Shown: in pieces, positions 18,519 to 25,625 of the stretch
Numbering within the stretch: position 1 is the stretch's first letter
How the letters are laid out: each line of letters opens with the position of its first letter
Assembly: GCF_900095825.1 (NCBI RefSeq)
Contig: NZ_LT608315.1
Span: 1,107,873 to 1,171,872 of the forward strand
DNA: 64,000 nucleotides
From: Acidaminococcus massiliensis
GTDB taxonomy: Bacteria; Bacillota; Negativicutes; Acidaminococcales; Acidaminococcaceae
Reading direction: 5' to 3'
Program-made: the position numbers and the translations under genes
Notes under the pieces: generated by a model
The model's input: the letters and a program-made list of their open reading frames with translations, nothing else
Told to the model about the DNA's origin: nothing
Database searches by the model: none

Positions 18519-18924
18519 AACCTTCTATCTTGGGGTGGACCCAGGACGGGATAAGACCGGGGCTGCCCTGGTAACGGGGGACGGCGCCCTGGTCCGCCAG
18601 GCCGTCCTGCCCACCGCCTGCTTTTTGGAGCACCTCCGGGATTTTCTGGGGGACGATGTCCCCGCCGGATGCATCCTGGGGGATGGCACAACTTCACAGG
18701 CCATGAAAGGGCAGCTAGAGGAAGCTTTCCCCCGGCTGCCTCTTTACCAGGTGGATGAATACGGCAGTACCCAGGAGGCCAAAAAGCTTTATTGGCAGCT
18801 CTTCCCGCCCCGGGGCTGGAAACGGCTGCTGCCGGCAGCTCTTTTGGATGCTCCGTCCGCGGTGGATGGACTGGCAGCTGTGGTTTTGGTCCGAAGGTAT
18901 CTGCGTGATAAAACTGTGAAATAA
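18508..18924 (+). CDS. YqgF/RuvC-like RNase H-fold protein
   Basis: 138 residues. The N-terminal GVDPGRDKTGAALV matches the first strand and acidic residue of YqgF/RuvC-type RNase H folds; GDGT in the middle and DAPSAVDGLAAVVLV near the end supply further acidic positions. It is distinct from the housekeeping YqgF because of its divergence and its partner DUF3084. ATG 18508 is chosen for its spacing of 7 nt from AGGAGGG (18494-18500); it overlaps the preceding gene by 11 nt, so the two are coupled. Substrate unknown. Confidence 0.75.
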   Translation: MSSETFYLGVDPGRDKTGAALVTGDGALVRQAVLPTACFLEHLRDFLGDDVPAGCILGDGTTSQAMKGQLEEAFPRLPLYQVDEYGSTQEAKKLYWQLFPPRGWKRLLPAALLDAPSAVDGLAAVVLVRRYLRDKTVK

Positions 18925-18963
18925 AGACTGATAAGTCACATAACAGACTCATTGGTCATGTGA

Positions 18964-19023
18964 AGAAACAAGGTACAATCGGGTGAAAATGGAAACTTTC
19001 TCCCCTGTACCTTGTTTCTTTTT
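18964..19023 (+). terminator. Long extended terminator before the porin array
   Basis: AGAAACAAGGTACA pairs with TGTACCTTGTTTCT, with an inner GGG-GAAA / TTTC-CCC stem, followed by TTTTT. Its 3' arm overlaps the likely -35 of the first porin. Confidence 0.8.
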
Positions 19024-19061
19024 ATTCCTCATGCTACACTGGCATTGTGAAGGAATTCACA
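19012..19061 (+). promoter_or_regulatory. Promoter and Crp/Fnr-like operator of porin 1
   Basis: TTGTTT (19012-19017), 17-nt spacer, TACACT (19035-19040). Immediately downstream TGTGA-N6-TCACA (19046-19061) matches the Crp/Fnr-type palindrome exactly and would cover the transcription start, a position typical of repression. Similar half-sites recur at the other porin promoters. Confidence 0.6.
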
Positions 19062-19110
19062 CCGTCCTGCCCAAAGGACAATGGATGGATGCTTCCAGGA
19101 TGTGTACGTA

Positions 19111-19131
19111 GAGGAAACAAGGATACTCGCA
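19111..19131 (+). promoter_or_regulatory. Conserved porin leader motif, copy 1
   Basis: GAGGAAACAAGG followed by ACTCGC, about 90 nt before the ATG. The same motif lies 64-91 nt before all six porin starts, in the transcribed leader. Confidence 0.7.
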
Positions 19132-19201
19132 CGGAAAAGACTGGAAAACTCCGGAAAGGAACCTGGCAGCAGGACAAATCCAATTCAAGGGAGTGTTTCC
19201 T

Positions 19202-20500
19202 ATGAAAAAATCTTTAGTTTTTGCCATGGCTATGGCTCTGGGTGTCAGCGCTACTGCTTTCGCTGCCAACCCCTTCTCTGATCTGCCTGCTGGCCACTGG
19301 GCTTACGGCGCTGTTGCCAAACTGGCTGCTGCCGGCGTAGTCGACGGCTATCCTGACGGCACCTTCAAAGGCGACAAGACCATGACCCGTTATGAAATGG
19401 CTCAGATCGTTGCCAAGGCTCTGGCCAAAGGTGCCATCGGTGCCGACGACAAACTGGTCAGCGAATTCGCTGATGAACTGGACAACCTGGGCGTCCGGGT
19501 TGCCAAACTGGAAAAGAACGCTGATAACGTAAAGATTACCGGGAACGTCCGTGCCAGCTACCGGGACAGCAGCGGCGGCAAACTGAAAGGTGTCGATGAC
19601 AAATCTCAGTCCCGTCTGCGTACCCGTCTGTGGCTGACCGGTGAAGTCAACGACAACTGGCATTACGTTTCCATGCTGGAAAACAACCAGTACTTCCAGG
19701 GCAAGAACGAATCCGGCGATTCCGATACTTCCTTCCAGAGAGCTTATCTGAATGGTAACATCGGCGTCTGGAACATCACTGCCGGCCGTTACAGCAAGAC
19801 CATTGCTGAAGGCAACGTGTATGATACCCGTGTGGACGGTGTTGAATTCAAAGTTCCTTTCGGCCAGACCTATTTCAGCGCTGCTTACGGCAAGATGGCC
19901 AATAAGGACAACTATGGCTGGACTGACGGTGATTTGGGGACCATCGCTGGCCGTAAATGGACCAAAGATGATTCCGTAGCTGACAAATTCTGGAACGCAG
20001 AACTGGGCGGCAGCATCGGCAACCTGGACCTGGCTGCTACCTACACCAAGGCTGACGATGTAAATCCGTACATCGACAACGGCCTGACCGGCGATGCCAA
20101 GATTTGGACCGTTGGGGCCAACTACAAAGCCGGCGACTTCAAGATCGGTGCTATGTACCTGAAGGGCGACGATGATACCTTGAAGTACAGCAACTACAAG
20201 AACGGCGATGATGACGGCTATGTCATCTCCCTGGGCTACAAGGGCGCTACCGCTTCCAAACCTGGTTCTTGGGGCCTGTTCGCCAAATACTACGATCAGG
20301 GAGCTCCCACCATCGTTTACCACACCATGAATGGCCTGTGGGATTCCTTCAACGGCGAAGGCTTCAAAGGCTATCAGGTGGGTGGCAACCTGACCCTGGC
20401 CAAGAACATGGTGGCTCAGGTTGAATACTACGACCTGAAGGGCAAAGAATCCGATGCCCATGCTCGGACCCTGTGGTCTCAGATGGTCGTAACCTTCTAA
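19202..20500 (+). CDS. ompM: OmpM-type SLH porin 1
   Basis: 432 residues: signal peptide (1-21, ending ATAFA), one SLH domain (about 23-78: NPFSDLPAGHWAYGAV, GYPDGTF, MTRYEMAQIV), a short coiled coil (83-108) and a beta barrel to a C-terminal phenylalanine (MVVTF), the signal read by the BAM machinery. In Negativicutes such proteins bind polyamine-modified peptidoglycan through SLH and form the main outer-membrane pore and tether. Start ATG 19202 behind AAGGGAG. Codons are strongly GCT/CGT/GGT-biased, unlike porins 3-6, suggesting very high expression. Confidence 0.95.
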   Translation: MKKSLVFAMAMALGVSATAFAANPFSDLPAGHWAYGAVAKLAAAGVVDGYPDGTFKGDKTMTRYEMAQIVAKALAKGAIGADDKLVSEFADELDNLGVRVAKLEKNADNVKITGNVRASYRDSSGGKLKGVDDKSQSRLRTRLWLTGEVNDNWHYVSMLENNQYFQGKNESGDSDTSFQRAYLNGNIGVWNITAGRYSKTIAEGNVYDTRVDGVEFKVPFGQTYFSAAYGKMANKDNYGWTDGDLGTIAGRKWTKDDSVADKFWNAELGGSIGNLDLAATYTKADDVNPYIDNGLTGDAKIWTVGANYKAGDFKIGAMYLKGDDDTLKYSNYKNGDDDGYVISLGYKGATASKPGSWGLFAKYYDQGAPTIVYHTMNGLWDSFNGEGFKGYQVGGNLTLAKNMVAQVEYYDLKGKESDAHARTLWSQMVVTF

Positions 20501-20522
20501 TTCCACTGCTTCTTTGGGTATC

Positions 20523-20617
20523 CGCCCTTTTTAAGGGCGGGGGACCATGCAGAGCATGGTGGTGGATTCTTCCATCACCAATACAAAAAGGACGATTCTT
20601 CGGAATCGTCCTTTTTT
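20523..20617 (+). terminator. Hairpin series ending in terminator after porin 1
   Basis: Three hairpins in a row (CCGCCCTT/AAGGGCGG at 20523, ACCATGC/GCATGGT, TGGTGGA/TCCATCACCA) followed by the terminator GGACGATTC-TTCG-GAATCGTCC with six T at 20585-20617. The extra stems could protect the mRNA 3' end. Confidence 0.85.
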
Positions 20618-20711
20618 CGCGCTATAAAATCGCAATATCGTGATAAAAACATGAATTTTAAAAAATAAAACATGCATGATTGTAAATATCAGTCAAATAA
20701 AATTCACATAT

Positions 20712-20766
20712 TTGCATCTTTCTGTTACCTTGTGGTAAAATAAGTACGTGACAAAAAGTTGTCACA
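20712..20766 (+). promoter_or_regulatory. Promoter and inverted repeat of porin 2
   Basis: TTGCAT (20712-20717), 18-nt spacer, TAAAAT (20736-20741). GTGACAA-aaag-TTGTCAC follows at 20748-20765, then CACAAT-agt-ATTGTG and TTGTG-aattc-CACAA up to 20787. These are Crp/Fnr-like half-sites, but the spacing here is 8 rather than 6. The 390-bp gap 20501-20890 holds this, the terminator series and the leader; 20618-20700 is AT-rich with nothing else recognised. Confidence 0.6.
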
Positions 20767-20809
20767 ATAGTATTGTGAATTCCACAAGAACAGAAAGCTG
20801 AAGGAACCA

Positions 20810-20830
20810 GAGGAAACAAGGCGACTCGCG
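20810..20830 (+). promoter_or_regulatory. Conserved porin leader motif, copy 2
   Basis: GAGGAAACAAGG plus ACTCGCG, 81 nt before the start codon. Confidence 0.7.
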
Positions 20831-20890
20831 GCAGAATTCAGCAGGATGTCCTTACGGGATCCACTCCGACTTTCCTAAGGAGGAATATCC

Positions 20891-22141
20891 ATGAAAAAGT
20901 CTTTAGTTTTTGCTATGGCTATGGCTCTGGGCGTCAGCGCTACCGCTTTCGCTGCCAACCCCTTCTCTGATCTGCCTGCTGGCCACTGGGCTTACGGCGC
21001 TGTTGCCAAACTGGCTGCTGCCGGCGTAGTCGACGGCTATCCTGACGGCACCTTCAAAGGCGACAAGACCATGACCCGTTACGAAATGGCTCAGATCGTT
21101 GCCAAGGCTCTGGCCAAAGGCGCTATCGGTGCTGATGACAAACTGGTCAGCGAATTCGCTGATGAACTGGACAACCTGGGTGTCCGCGTTGCCAGACTGG
21201 AAAAGAACGCTGACGCTGTGAAGATCACCGGGAACATCCGTACCCACTATGCCAACACCACTGGTGAACTGGCTAAAGGCCATGTAAGCAAGACCCGGTC
21301 CCGTCTGTTCTTCACCGGCGAAGTGAACGACAACTGGCATTATGTTGGGATGCTGCAGAACGAACAGCGCTGGGACAACGCCGGCAAGAATGATTCCGGT
21401 GACAACGACACCGACTTCCAGCGCGCTTACCTGACCGGTAACATCGGCGTGGTGAACGTGACCGCCGGCCGGTACAACGGCACCTATTCCGAAGGCAACG
21501 TGTATGATACCCGTGTGGATGCTGTGAACGCCAATGTGAAATTCGGCGCTACCTACTTGGGCGCAACCTGGGGCAAGATGGCCAACCTGGATACCTATGG
21601 CTGGACTGCTGCTGGTAAGAAAGACTCCAAGGCTGGCGAATACACCCAGGCTGTACTGGGTGGCGACATCGGCAACCTGAACCTGGAAGCCAACTACTTC
21701 CATGTGAAAGACATCGATACTGCTTGGATGACTGGCAAAGACAACATCTGGACCGCTGCTGCCACCTACAAGGCAGGCGACTGGACTGTTGGCGCTATGT
21801 ACCTGCATGGCGATGCCGATGATAAGGTTGACGGTGTAGAACCCGACAACGATGGCTGGGTAGCCAAACTGTCCTACAAGGGCGCTACCGCTTCCAAACC
21901 CGGCAGCTGGGGCCTGTTCGGCAAATACTATGACCAGGGCGGCGCTACCTACATCGCCCACACCATGAACGGCAACTACGATGCCTTCGGTCCGGACGGC
22001 TTCAAAGGCTGGATGGTTGGCGGCAACCTGACCGTGGCTAAGAACATGGTGGCTCAGGTGGAATACTATGACCTGAAAGACAAAGGTGATACCAGCGATC
22101 ATTCCAAGACCCTGTGGTCTCAGATGGTTGTTACCTTCTAA
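20891..22141 (+). CDS. ompM: OmpM-type SLH porin 2
   Basis: 416 residues with the same plan as porin 1: signal peptide 1-21, SLH domain ~23-78, coiled coil, beta barrel, terminal MVVTF. The DNA for the SLH part is identical to porin 1 over 137 nt (20945-21081 against 19256-19392), including synonymous sites, while the barrels differ, notably in the loops. This points to gene conversion or shared extreme codon selection. Strong site TAAGGAGG before ATG 20891. Like porin 1 it uses GCT, CGT and GGT codons of highly expressed genes. Confidence 0.95.
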   Translation: MKKSLVFAMAMALGVSATAFAANPFSDLPAGHWAYGAVAKLAAAGVVDGYPDGTFKGDKTMTRYEMAQIVAKALAKGAIGADDKLVSEFADELDNLGVRVARLEKNADAVKITGNIRTHYANTTGELAKGHVSKTRSRLFFTGEVNDNWHYVGMLQNEQRWDNAGKNDSGDNDTDFQRAYLTGNIGVVNVTAGRYNGTYSEGNVYDTRVDAVNANVKFGATYLGATWGKMANLDTYGWTAAGKKDSKAGEYTQAVLGGDIGNLNLEANYFHVKDIDTAWMTGKDNIWTAAATYKAGDWTVGAMYLHGDADDKVDGVEPDNDGWVAKLSYKGATASKPGSWGLFGKYYDQGGATYIAHTMNGNYDAFGPDGFKGWMVGGNLTVAKNMVAQVEYYDLKDKGDTSDHSKTLWSQMVVTF

Positions 22142-22156
22142 TTCCAGAACGATTCC

Positions 22157-22186
22157 AAAGACGGTTCCTTCGGGAACCGTCTTTTT
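22157..22186 (+). terminator. Terminator after porin 2
   Basis: AAAGACGGTTCC-TTCG-GGAACCGTCTTT, perfect 12-bp stem with a stable TTCG loop and T-run. Confidence 0.9.
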
Positions 22187-22246
22187 GCATATATTGTTAC
22201 AAAAGATACAAGAAATAAGTTATGACAAAAAGAATAACTATACATA

Positions 22247-22293
22247 TTGCTATTTATACAGAAATGTGATAAAAATATGACATATATACACTA
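22247..22293 (+). promoter_or_regulatory. Putative promoter of porin 3
   Basis: TTGCTA (22247-22252), 17-nt spacer, weak TAAAAA (22270-22275). A degenerate TGACA-N6-CACTA follows at 22278-22293. Assignment rests mostly on position shared with the other porins. Confidence 0.45.
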
Positions 22294-22316
22294 GGAACTG
22301 GAACACCCATCGTACT

Positions 22317-22437
22317 CGCTTTATCCCGGTCAGCTGACGGAAAGCTTCCACCAGCAAAAGAGGCAACAAGGAAACTCCGCAGGGTGGAAGGATCCGTACA
22401 CTGCCTGGATAAAAATAAACTCCAGGAGGAATCTCCC
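22317..22437 (+). promoter_or_regulatory. Structured leader of porin 3
   Basis: Contains CTTTATCCCGGTCAG (also upstream of porins 4 and 5), the leader motif variant GAGGCAACAAGG at 22360, and CCTGGA (22404) able to pair with TCCAGG (22421), which runs into the Shine-Dalgarno AGGAGGA. A second small hairpin GGAG-gaat-CTCC uses the ribosome site itself. Together these could hide the site and control translation. Confidence 0.55.
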
Positions 22438-23736
22438 ATGAAAAAATCTCTAGTCTTCGCCATGGCGATGGCACTGGGCATCAGCACCACTGCTTTCGCC
22501 GCCAATCCCTTCTCCGATCTGCCCACCGGCCACTGGGCCTACGGCGCCGTTGCCAAACTGGCTGCCGCCGGCGTAGTAGATGGCTATCCTGACGGCACCT
22601 TCCAAGGTGACCGGACCATGACCCGGTATGAAATGGCCCAGATCGTGGCCAAAGCCCTGGCCAAAGGGGCCATCAGCGCCGATGACAGACTGGTCAGCGA
22701 ATTTGCCGACGAACTGGACAATCTGGGGGTCCGGATTGCCAGACTGGAGAAAAATGCAGACAATGTCAAAGTCACAGGGAACATCCGTACCCACTACGTC
22801 CACACCACTGGAGACCGGGGCAGGAGCAGCGTCACCAAGACCCGGTCCCGGCTCTTCTTCACCGGGGAAGTGAACGACAACTGGCATTATACGGCTATGC
22901 TCCAGAACGAACAGCAGTGGAACAACAAGGGGAAGAACGATTCCGGGGACAGCGATACGGATTTCCAGCGGGCCTTCCTCACCGGGAACATCGGTGCCGT
23001 CGATGTGACCGCCGGCCGCTATGGCGCCTTCTATGGGGACGGCAATATCTACGATACCCGGGTGGACGGCATCAACGCCAAAACGAAATTCGGGAATGCC
23101 TATGCAGGCGCTACCTGGGGCAAGATGGCCAACAAGAGCACCTATGGCTGGACCGGCCTCAATGAAACCGATAAGGAAAAACAAGCCAAGGCCAAAGCCT
23201 CCAAAGCCGGGGAATTTGCCCAGGCTGTACTGGGCGGCGACATCGGCAACCTGAACCTGGAAGCCAGCTATTACCATATCGAAGACCTGAAAACCGACTG
23301 GGTAAGCGGCTCCAACAACATCTGGACTGCAGCTGCCAACTACAAGGCCGGAGACTGGAATGGGGGCATCATGTACCTTCACGGGGACGCCGATGAATTG
23401 GTAAACGGTGTGGAACCGGACCATGACGGCTGGGTGGCCAAATTGGGATACAAGGGTGCCACCGCCGCCAAGCCGGGGAGCTGGGGCCTCTACGCCCAGT
23501 ATTATGACCAGGGCGGCGCCACCTACGTGGCCCATACCATGTGCGGGGATTACGCGGCTTTCGGCCCTGCCGGCTTTAAAGGCTGGATGGTGGGTGGGAA
23601 CCTGACCGTGGCCAAGAACATGGTGGCCAAGGTAGAATATTACGACCTAAAGACCCGGGACGCCAATGCTGACCTGGAAATCAAAGACGGCGACCACAGC
23701 CGGACCCTGTGGTCCCAGATCGTGGTGACGTTCTAA
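22438..23736 (+). CDS. ompM: OmpM-type SLH porin 3
   Basis: 432 residues: signal peptide, SLH domain (variant GYPDGTFQGDRTMTRYE), coiled coil, barrel ending QIVVTF. Closest to porin 2 in the barrel (shared RTHY start, VEPD-DGWVAKL, GGATYVAHTM). ATG 22438 sits 7 nt after AGGAGGA; an upstream GTG reading (22384) runs through the leader and is rejected. Codons are GCC/CGG/GGG-rich, as in the rest of the genome and unlike porins 1 and 2, so lower expression is likely. Confidence 0.95.
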   Translation: MKKSLVFAMAMALGISTTAFAANPFSDLPTGHWAYGAVAKLAAAGVVDGYPDGTFQGDRTMTRYEMAQIVAKALAKGAISADDRLVSEFADELDNLGVRIARLEKNADNVKVTGNIRTHYVHTTGDRGRSSVTKTRSRLFFTGEVNDNWHYTAMLQNEQQWNNKGKNDSGDSDTDFQRAFLTGNIGAVDVTAGRYGAFYGDGNIYDTRVDGINAKTKFGNAYAGATWGKMANKSTYGWTGLNETDKEKQAKAKASKAGEFAQAVLGGDIGNLNLEASYYHIEDLKTDWVSGSNNIWTAAANYKAGDWNGGIMYLHGDADELVNGVEPDHDGWVAKLGYKGATAAKPGSWGLYAQYYDQGGATYVAHTMCGDYAAFGPAGFKGWMVGGNLTVAKNMVAKVEYYDLKTRDANADLEIKDGDHSRTLWSQIVVTF

Positions 23737-23751
23737 GGGGAAAAGGGAAGA

Positions 23752-23783
23752 GGGGCTGTTGCAGGAGCGACAGCTCCTTTTTT
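23752..23783 (+). terminator. Terminator after porin 3
   Basis: AGGGGCTGTTGC pairs with GCGACAGCTCC, then TTTTTT. The GGGGCTGTTGC stem is a recurring terminator type in this window. Confidence 0.85.
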
Positions 23784-23846
23784 CTGCGTAAAAATGTACC
23801 AAGCTATACAATATTTTCCTTATAGACCAATCCCAGCTCGGCTCCA

Positions 23847-23900
23847 TTGCGTTTACATACAAAATATGGTAAATTTATGAAAGATGACAGATTATTCACA
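23847..23900 (+). promoter_or_regulatory. Promoter and operator of porin 4
   Basis: TTGCGT (23847-23852), 17-nt spacer, TAAATT (23870-23875), then TGACA-N6-TCACA at 23885-23900, ten nt after the -10 box, as at porin 5. Confidence 0.55.
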
Positions 23901-23903
23901 CTG

Positions 23904-24025
23904 GCTTTATCCCGGTCAGGCACTGGAACGCTTTTCTTGGAACAGAGGAAACAAGGAGACTCGCGGGAAGGGAAGGACGGAGCAGGGACTGCCTGGATAA
24001 AAATAAACTCTGGGAGGAATCTCCA
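23904..24025 (+). promoter_or_regulatory. Structured leader of porin 4
   Basis: Homologous to the leaders of porins 3 and 5: CTTTATCCCGGTCAG, the motif GAGGAAACAAGG plus ACTCGCG at 23945-23965, and a TGCCTGGATAAAAATAAAC block whose CCTGGA can pair, with two G-U pairs, to TCTGGG at the Shine-Dalgarno GGGAGGA. Confidence 0.55.
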
Positions 24026-25297
24026 ATGAAAAAATCTCTGGTATTTGCTATGGCTATGGCCCTGGGCGTCAGCGCTACCGCTTTTGCGGCCAACCCCTTC
24101 TCCGACCTGCCGGCCGGCCACTGGGCCTATGGCGCTGTGGCTAAACTGGCGGCTGCCGGCGTAGTTGACGGCTATCCTGACGGAACCTTCAAAGGCGACA
24201 AGACCATGACCCGGTATGAAATGGCCCAGATTGTGGCTAAAGCCCTGGCCAAAGGGGCCATCGGTGCCGACGACAGACTGGTCAGCGAATTCGCTGATGA
24301 ACTGGACAACCTGGGAGTCCGGGTGGCCAAACTGGAAAAGAACGCGGACAATGTGAAGATCACCGGGGCTGCCCGTTATGCTACCTATACGGTAAAGGGC
24401 GGAGCTGCCAAAGCTGCTTATGGTGGAAATGAGCATGGTTCCACTCTCCGTACCCGTCTGTGGTTCACCGGAGAAGTGAATGACAATTGGCATTACACCG
24501 CCATGCTCCAGAATATCCAGAGCTTCGAAGGAAAGAATGAATCTGGGGACAGCGATACCGAATTCCAGAGAGCTTACCTGAGCGGGAACATCGGGGCTGT
24601 GAACCTGACCGCCGGCCGTTACAACGCTTTCTTCTCCGATGGGAACGTATTCGATGACCGGGCCGATGCCATCGAAGGCCGGATCAACTTCGGCAAGACC
24701 TATTTCGATGCAGCCTGGGGCAAATTGGCCAACGATGTGAACTATGGCTGGACGGCAGATGGGGATAAGAACCAATCCGCTGCAGATACCTTCTATGCCT
24801 TTGTATTGGGCGGCAACTACGGCAACCTGCATGGAGAAGCGACCTACCTGAAAGCCAATGATGTAAAAGCCATGGGCATGCAGGGCGATGACAAGATCTG
24901 GACCCTGGGAGCCGATTATCAGGCTGGCAAGCTGAATATCAATGCCATGTATCTGAAAGGCGATAATGACTACATCGATACATTGAGCGGAGCTGATGAT
25001 GACGGCTATGTGGTGGGCTTGAATTATGCCGGTGCTGAAACCAGCAAACCGGGCACCTGGGGCCTGTATGCCAAATATTATGACCAATCCGCTCCTACCG
25101 TGCTGGCACACACCATGAACGGGGATTATACGATGTTCGACACCTATGGCTTCAAAGGCTGGATGGTGGGCGGCAATCTGACCGTGGCTAAGAACATGGT
25201 GGCTACGGTGGAATACTTTGACCTGAAAGGCAAGGGCGGCGACTTGGATAACAGCCATGCCCGTACCCTGTGGTCTGAACTAAACGTTACTTTCTGA
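24026..25297 (+). CDS. ompM: OmpM-type SLH porin 4
   Basis: 423 residues: signal peptide, SLH domain nearly identical to porin 1, coiled coil (DDRLVSEFADELDNLGVRVA), barrel ending ELNVTF. Barrel strands resemble porins 1 and 5 (GNIGAVNLTAGRYNA, AYLSGN). The start follows GGGAGGA by 8 nt. It has its own promoter and terminator, so each gene of the array can be switched separately. Confidence 0.95.
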   Translation: MKKSLVFAMAMALGVSATAFAANPFSDLPAGHWAYGAVAKLAAAGVVDGYPDGTFKGDKTMTRYEMAQIVAKALAKGAIGADDRLVSEFADELDNLGVRVAKLEKNADNVKITGAARYATYTVKGGAAKAAYGGNEHGSTLRTRLWFTGEVNDNWHYTAMLQNIQSFEGKNESGDSDTEFQRAYLSGNIGAVNLTAGRYNAFFSDGNVFDDRADAIEGRINFGKTYFDAAWGKLANDVNYGWTADGDKNQSAADTFYAFVLGGNYGNLHGEATYLKANDVKAMGMQGDDKIWTLGADYQAGKLNINAMYLKGDNDYIDTLSGADDDGYVVGLNYAGAETSKPGTWGLYAKYYDQSAPTVLAHTMNGDYTMFDTYGFKGWMVGGNLTVAKNMVATVEYFDLKGKGGDLDNSHARTLWSELNVTF

Positions 25298-25323
25298 TCC
25301 GTACCAACCGGATACCTACTGAT

Positions 25324-25381
25324 GGGCTGTGCAGGCCTGGCCGATGGGAAACTGTCGGCCAGCTGTACAGCTTATTTTTTA
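25324..25381 (+). terminator. Long terminator after porin 4
   Basis: GGGCTGTGCAGGCCTGGCCGA pairs imperfectly with TCGGCCAGCTGTACAGCTT, followed by TTTTTT. The rest of the 328-bp gap holds the porin 5 promoter and leader. Confidence 0.85.
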
Positions 25382-25433
25382 TGTAACAATTTGTACAATA
25401 ATTATCTTATATCATAAATTTGATTTCACCATA

Positions 25434-25487
25434 TTGCCATTTTTCGCAAAATATGTTACAAATATGCAAGATGACACAAAATTCACA
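25434..25487 (+). promoter_or_regulatory. Promoter and operator of porin 5
   Basis: TTGCCA (25434-25439), 17-nt spacer, TACAAA (25457-25462), then TGACA-N6-TCACA at 25472-25487. Spacing from -10 box to operator equals that of porin 4. Confidence 0.55.
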
Positions 25488-25502
25488 CTCAGAAATCATA
25501 CT

Positions 25503-25625
25503 TGCTTTATCCCGGTCAGCTGCCGGAAAGCTTTCACCAGAACCAGAGGAAACAAGGAGACTCGCGAAAATGGGGGAAGTGGAAGGGACTGCCTGGATAA
25601 AAATAAACTCTAGGAGGACTCTCCA
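25503..25625 (+). promoter_or_regulatory. Structured leader of porin 5
   Basis: Same blocks as porins 3 and 4: CTTTATCCCGGTCAG, leader motif GAGGAAACAAGG plus ACTCGCG at 25546-25566, and CCTGGA pairing with TCTAGG at the ribosome site AGGAGGA. The pairing survives base changes between copies through G-U pairs. Confidence 0.55.
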
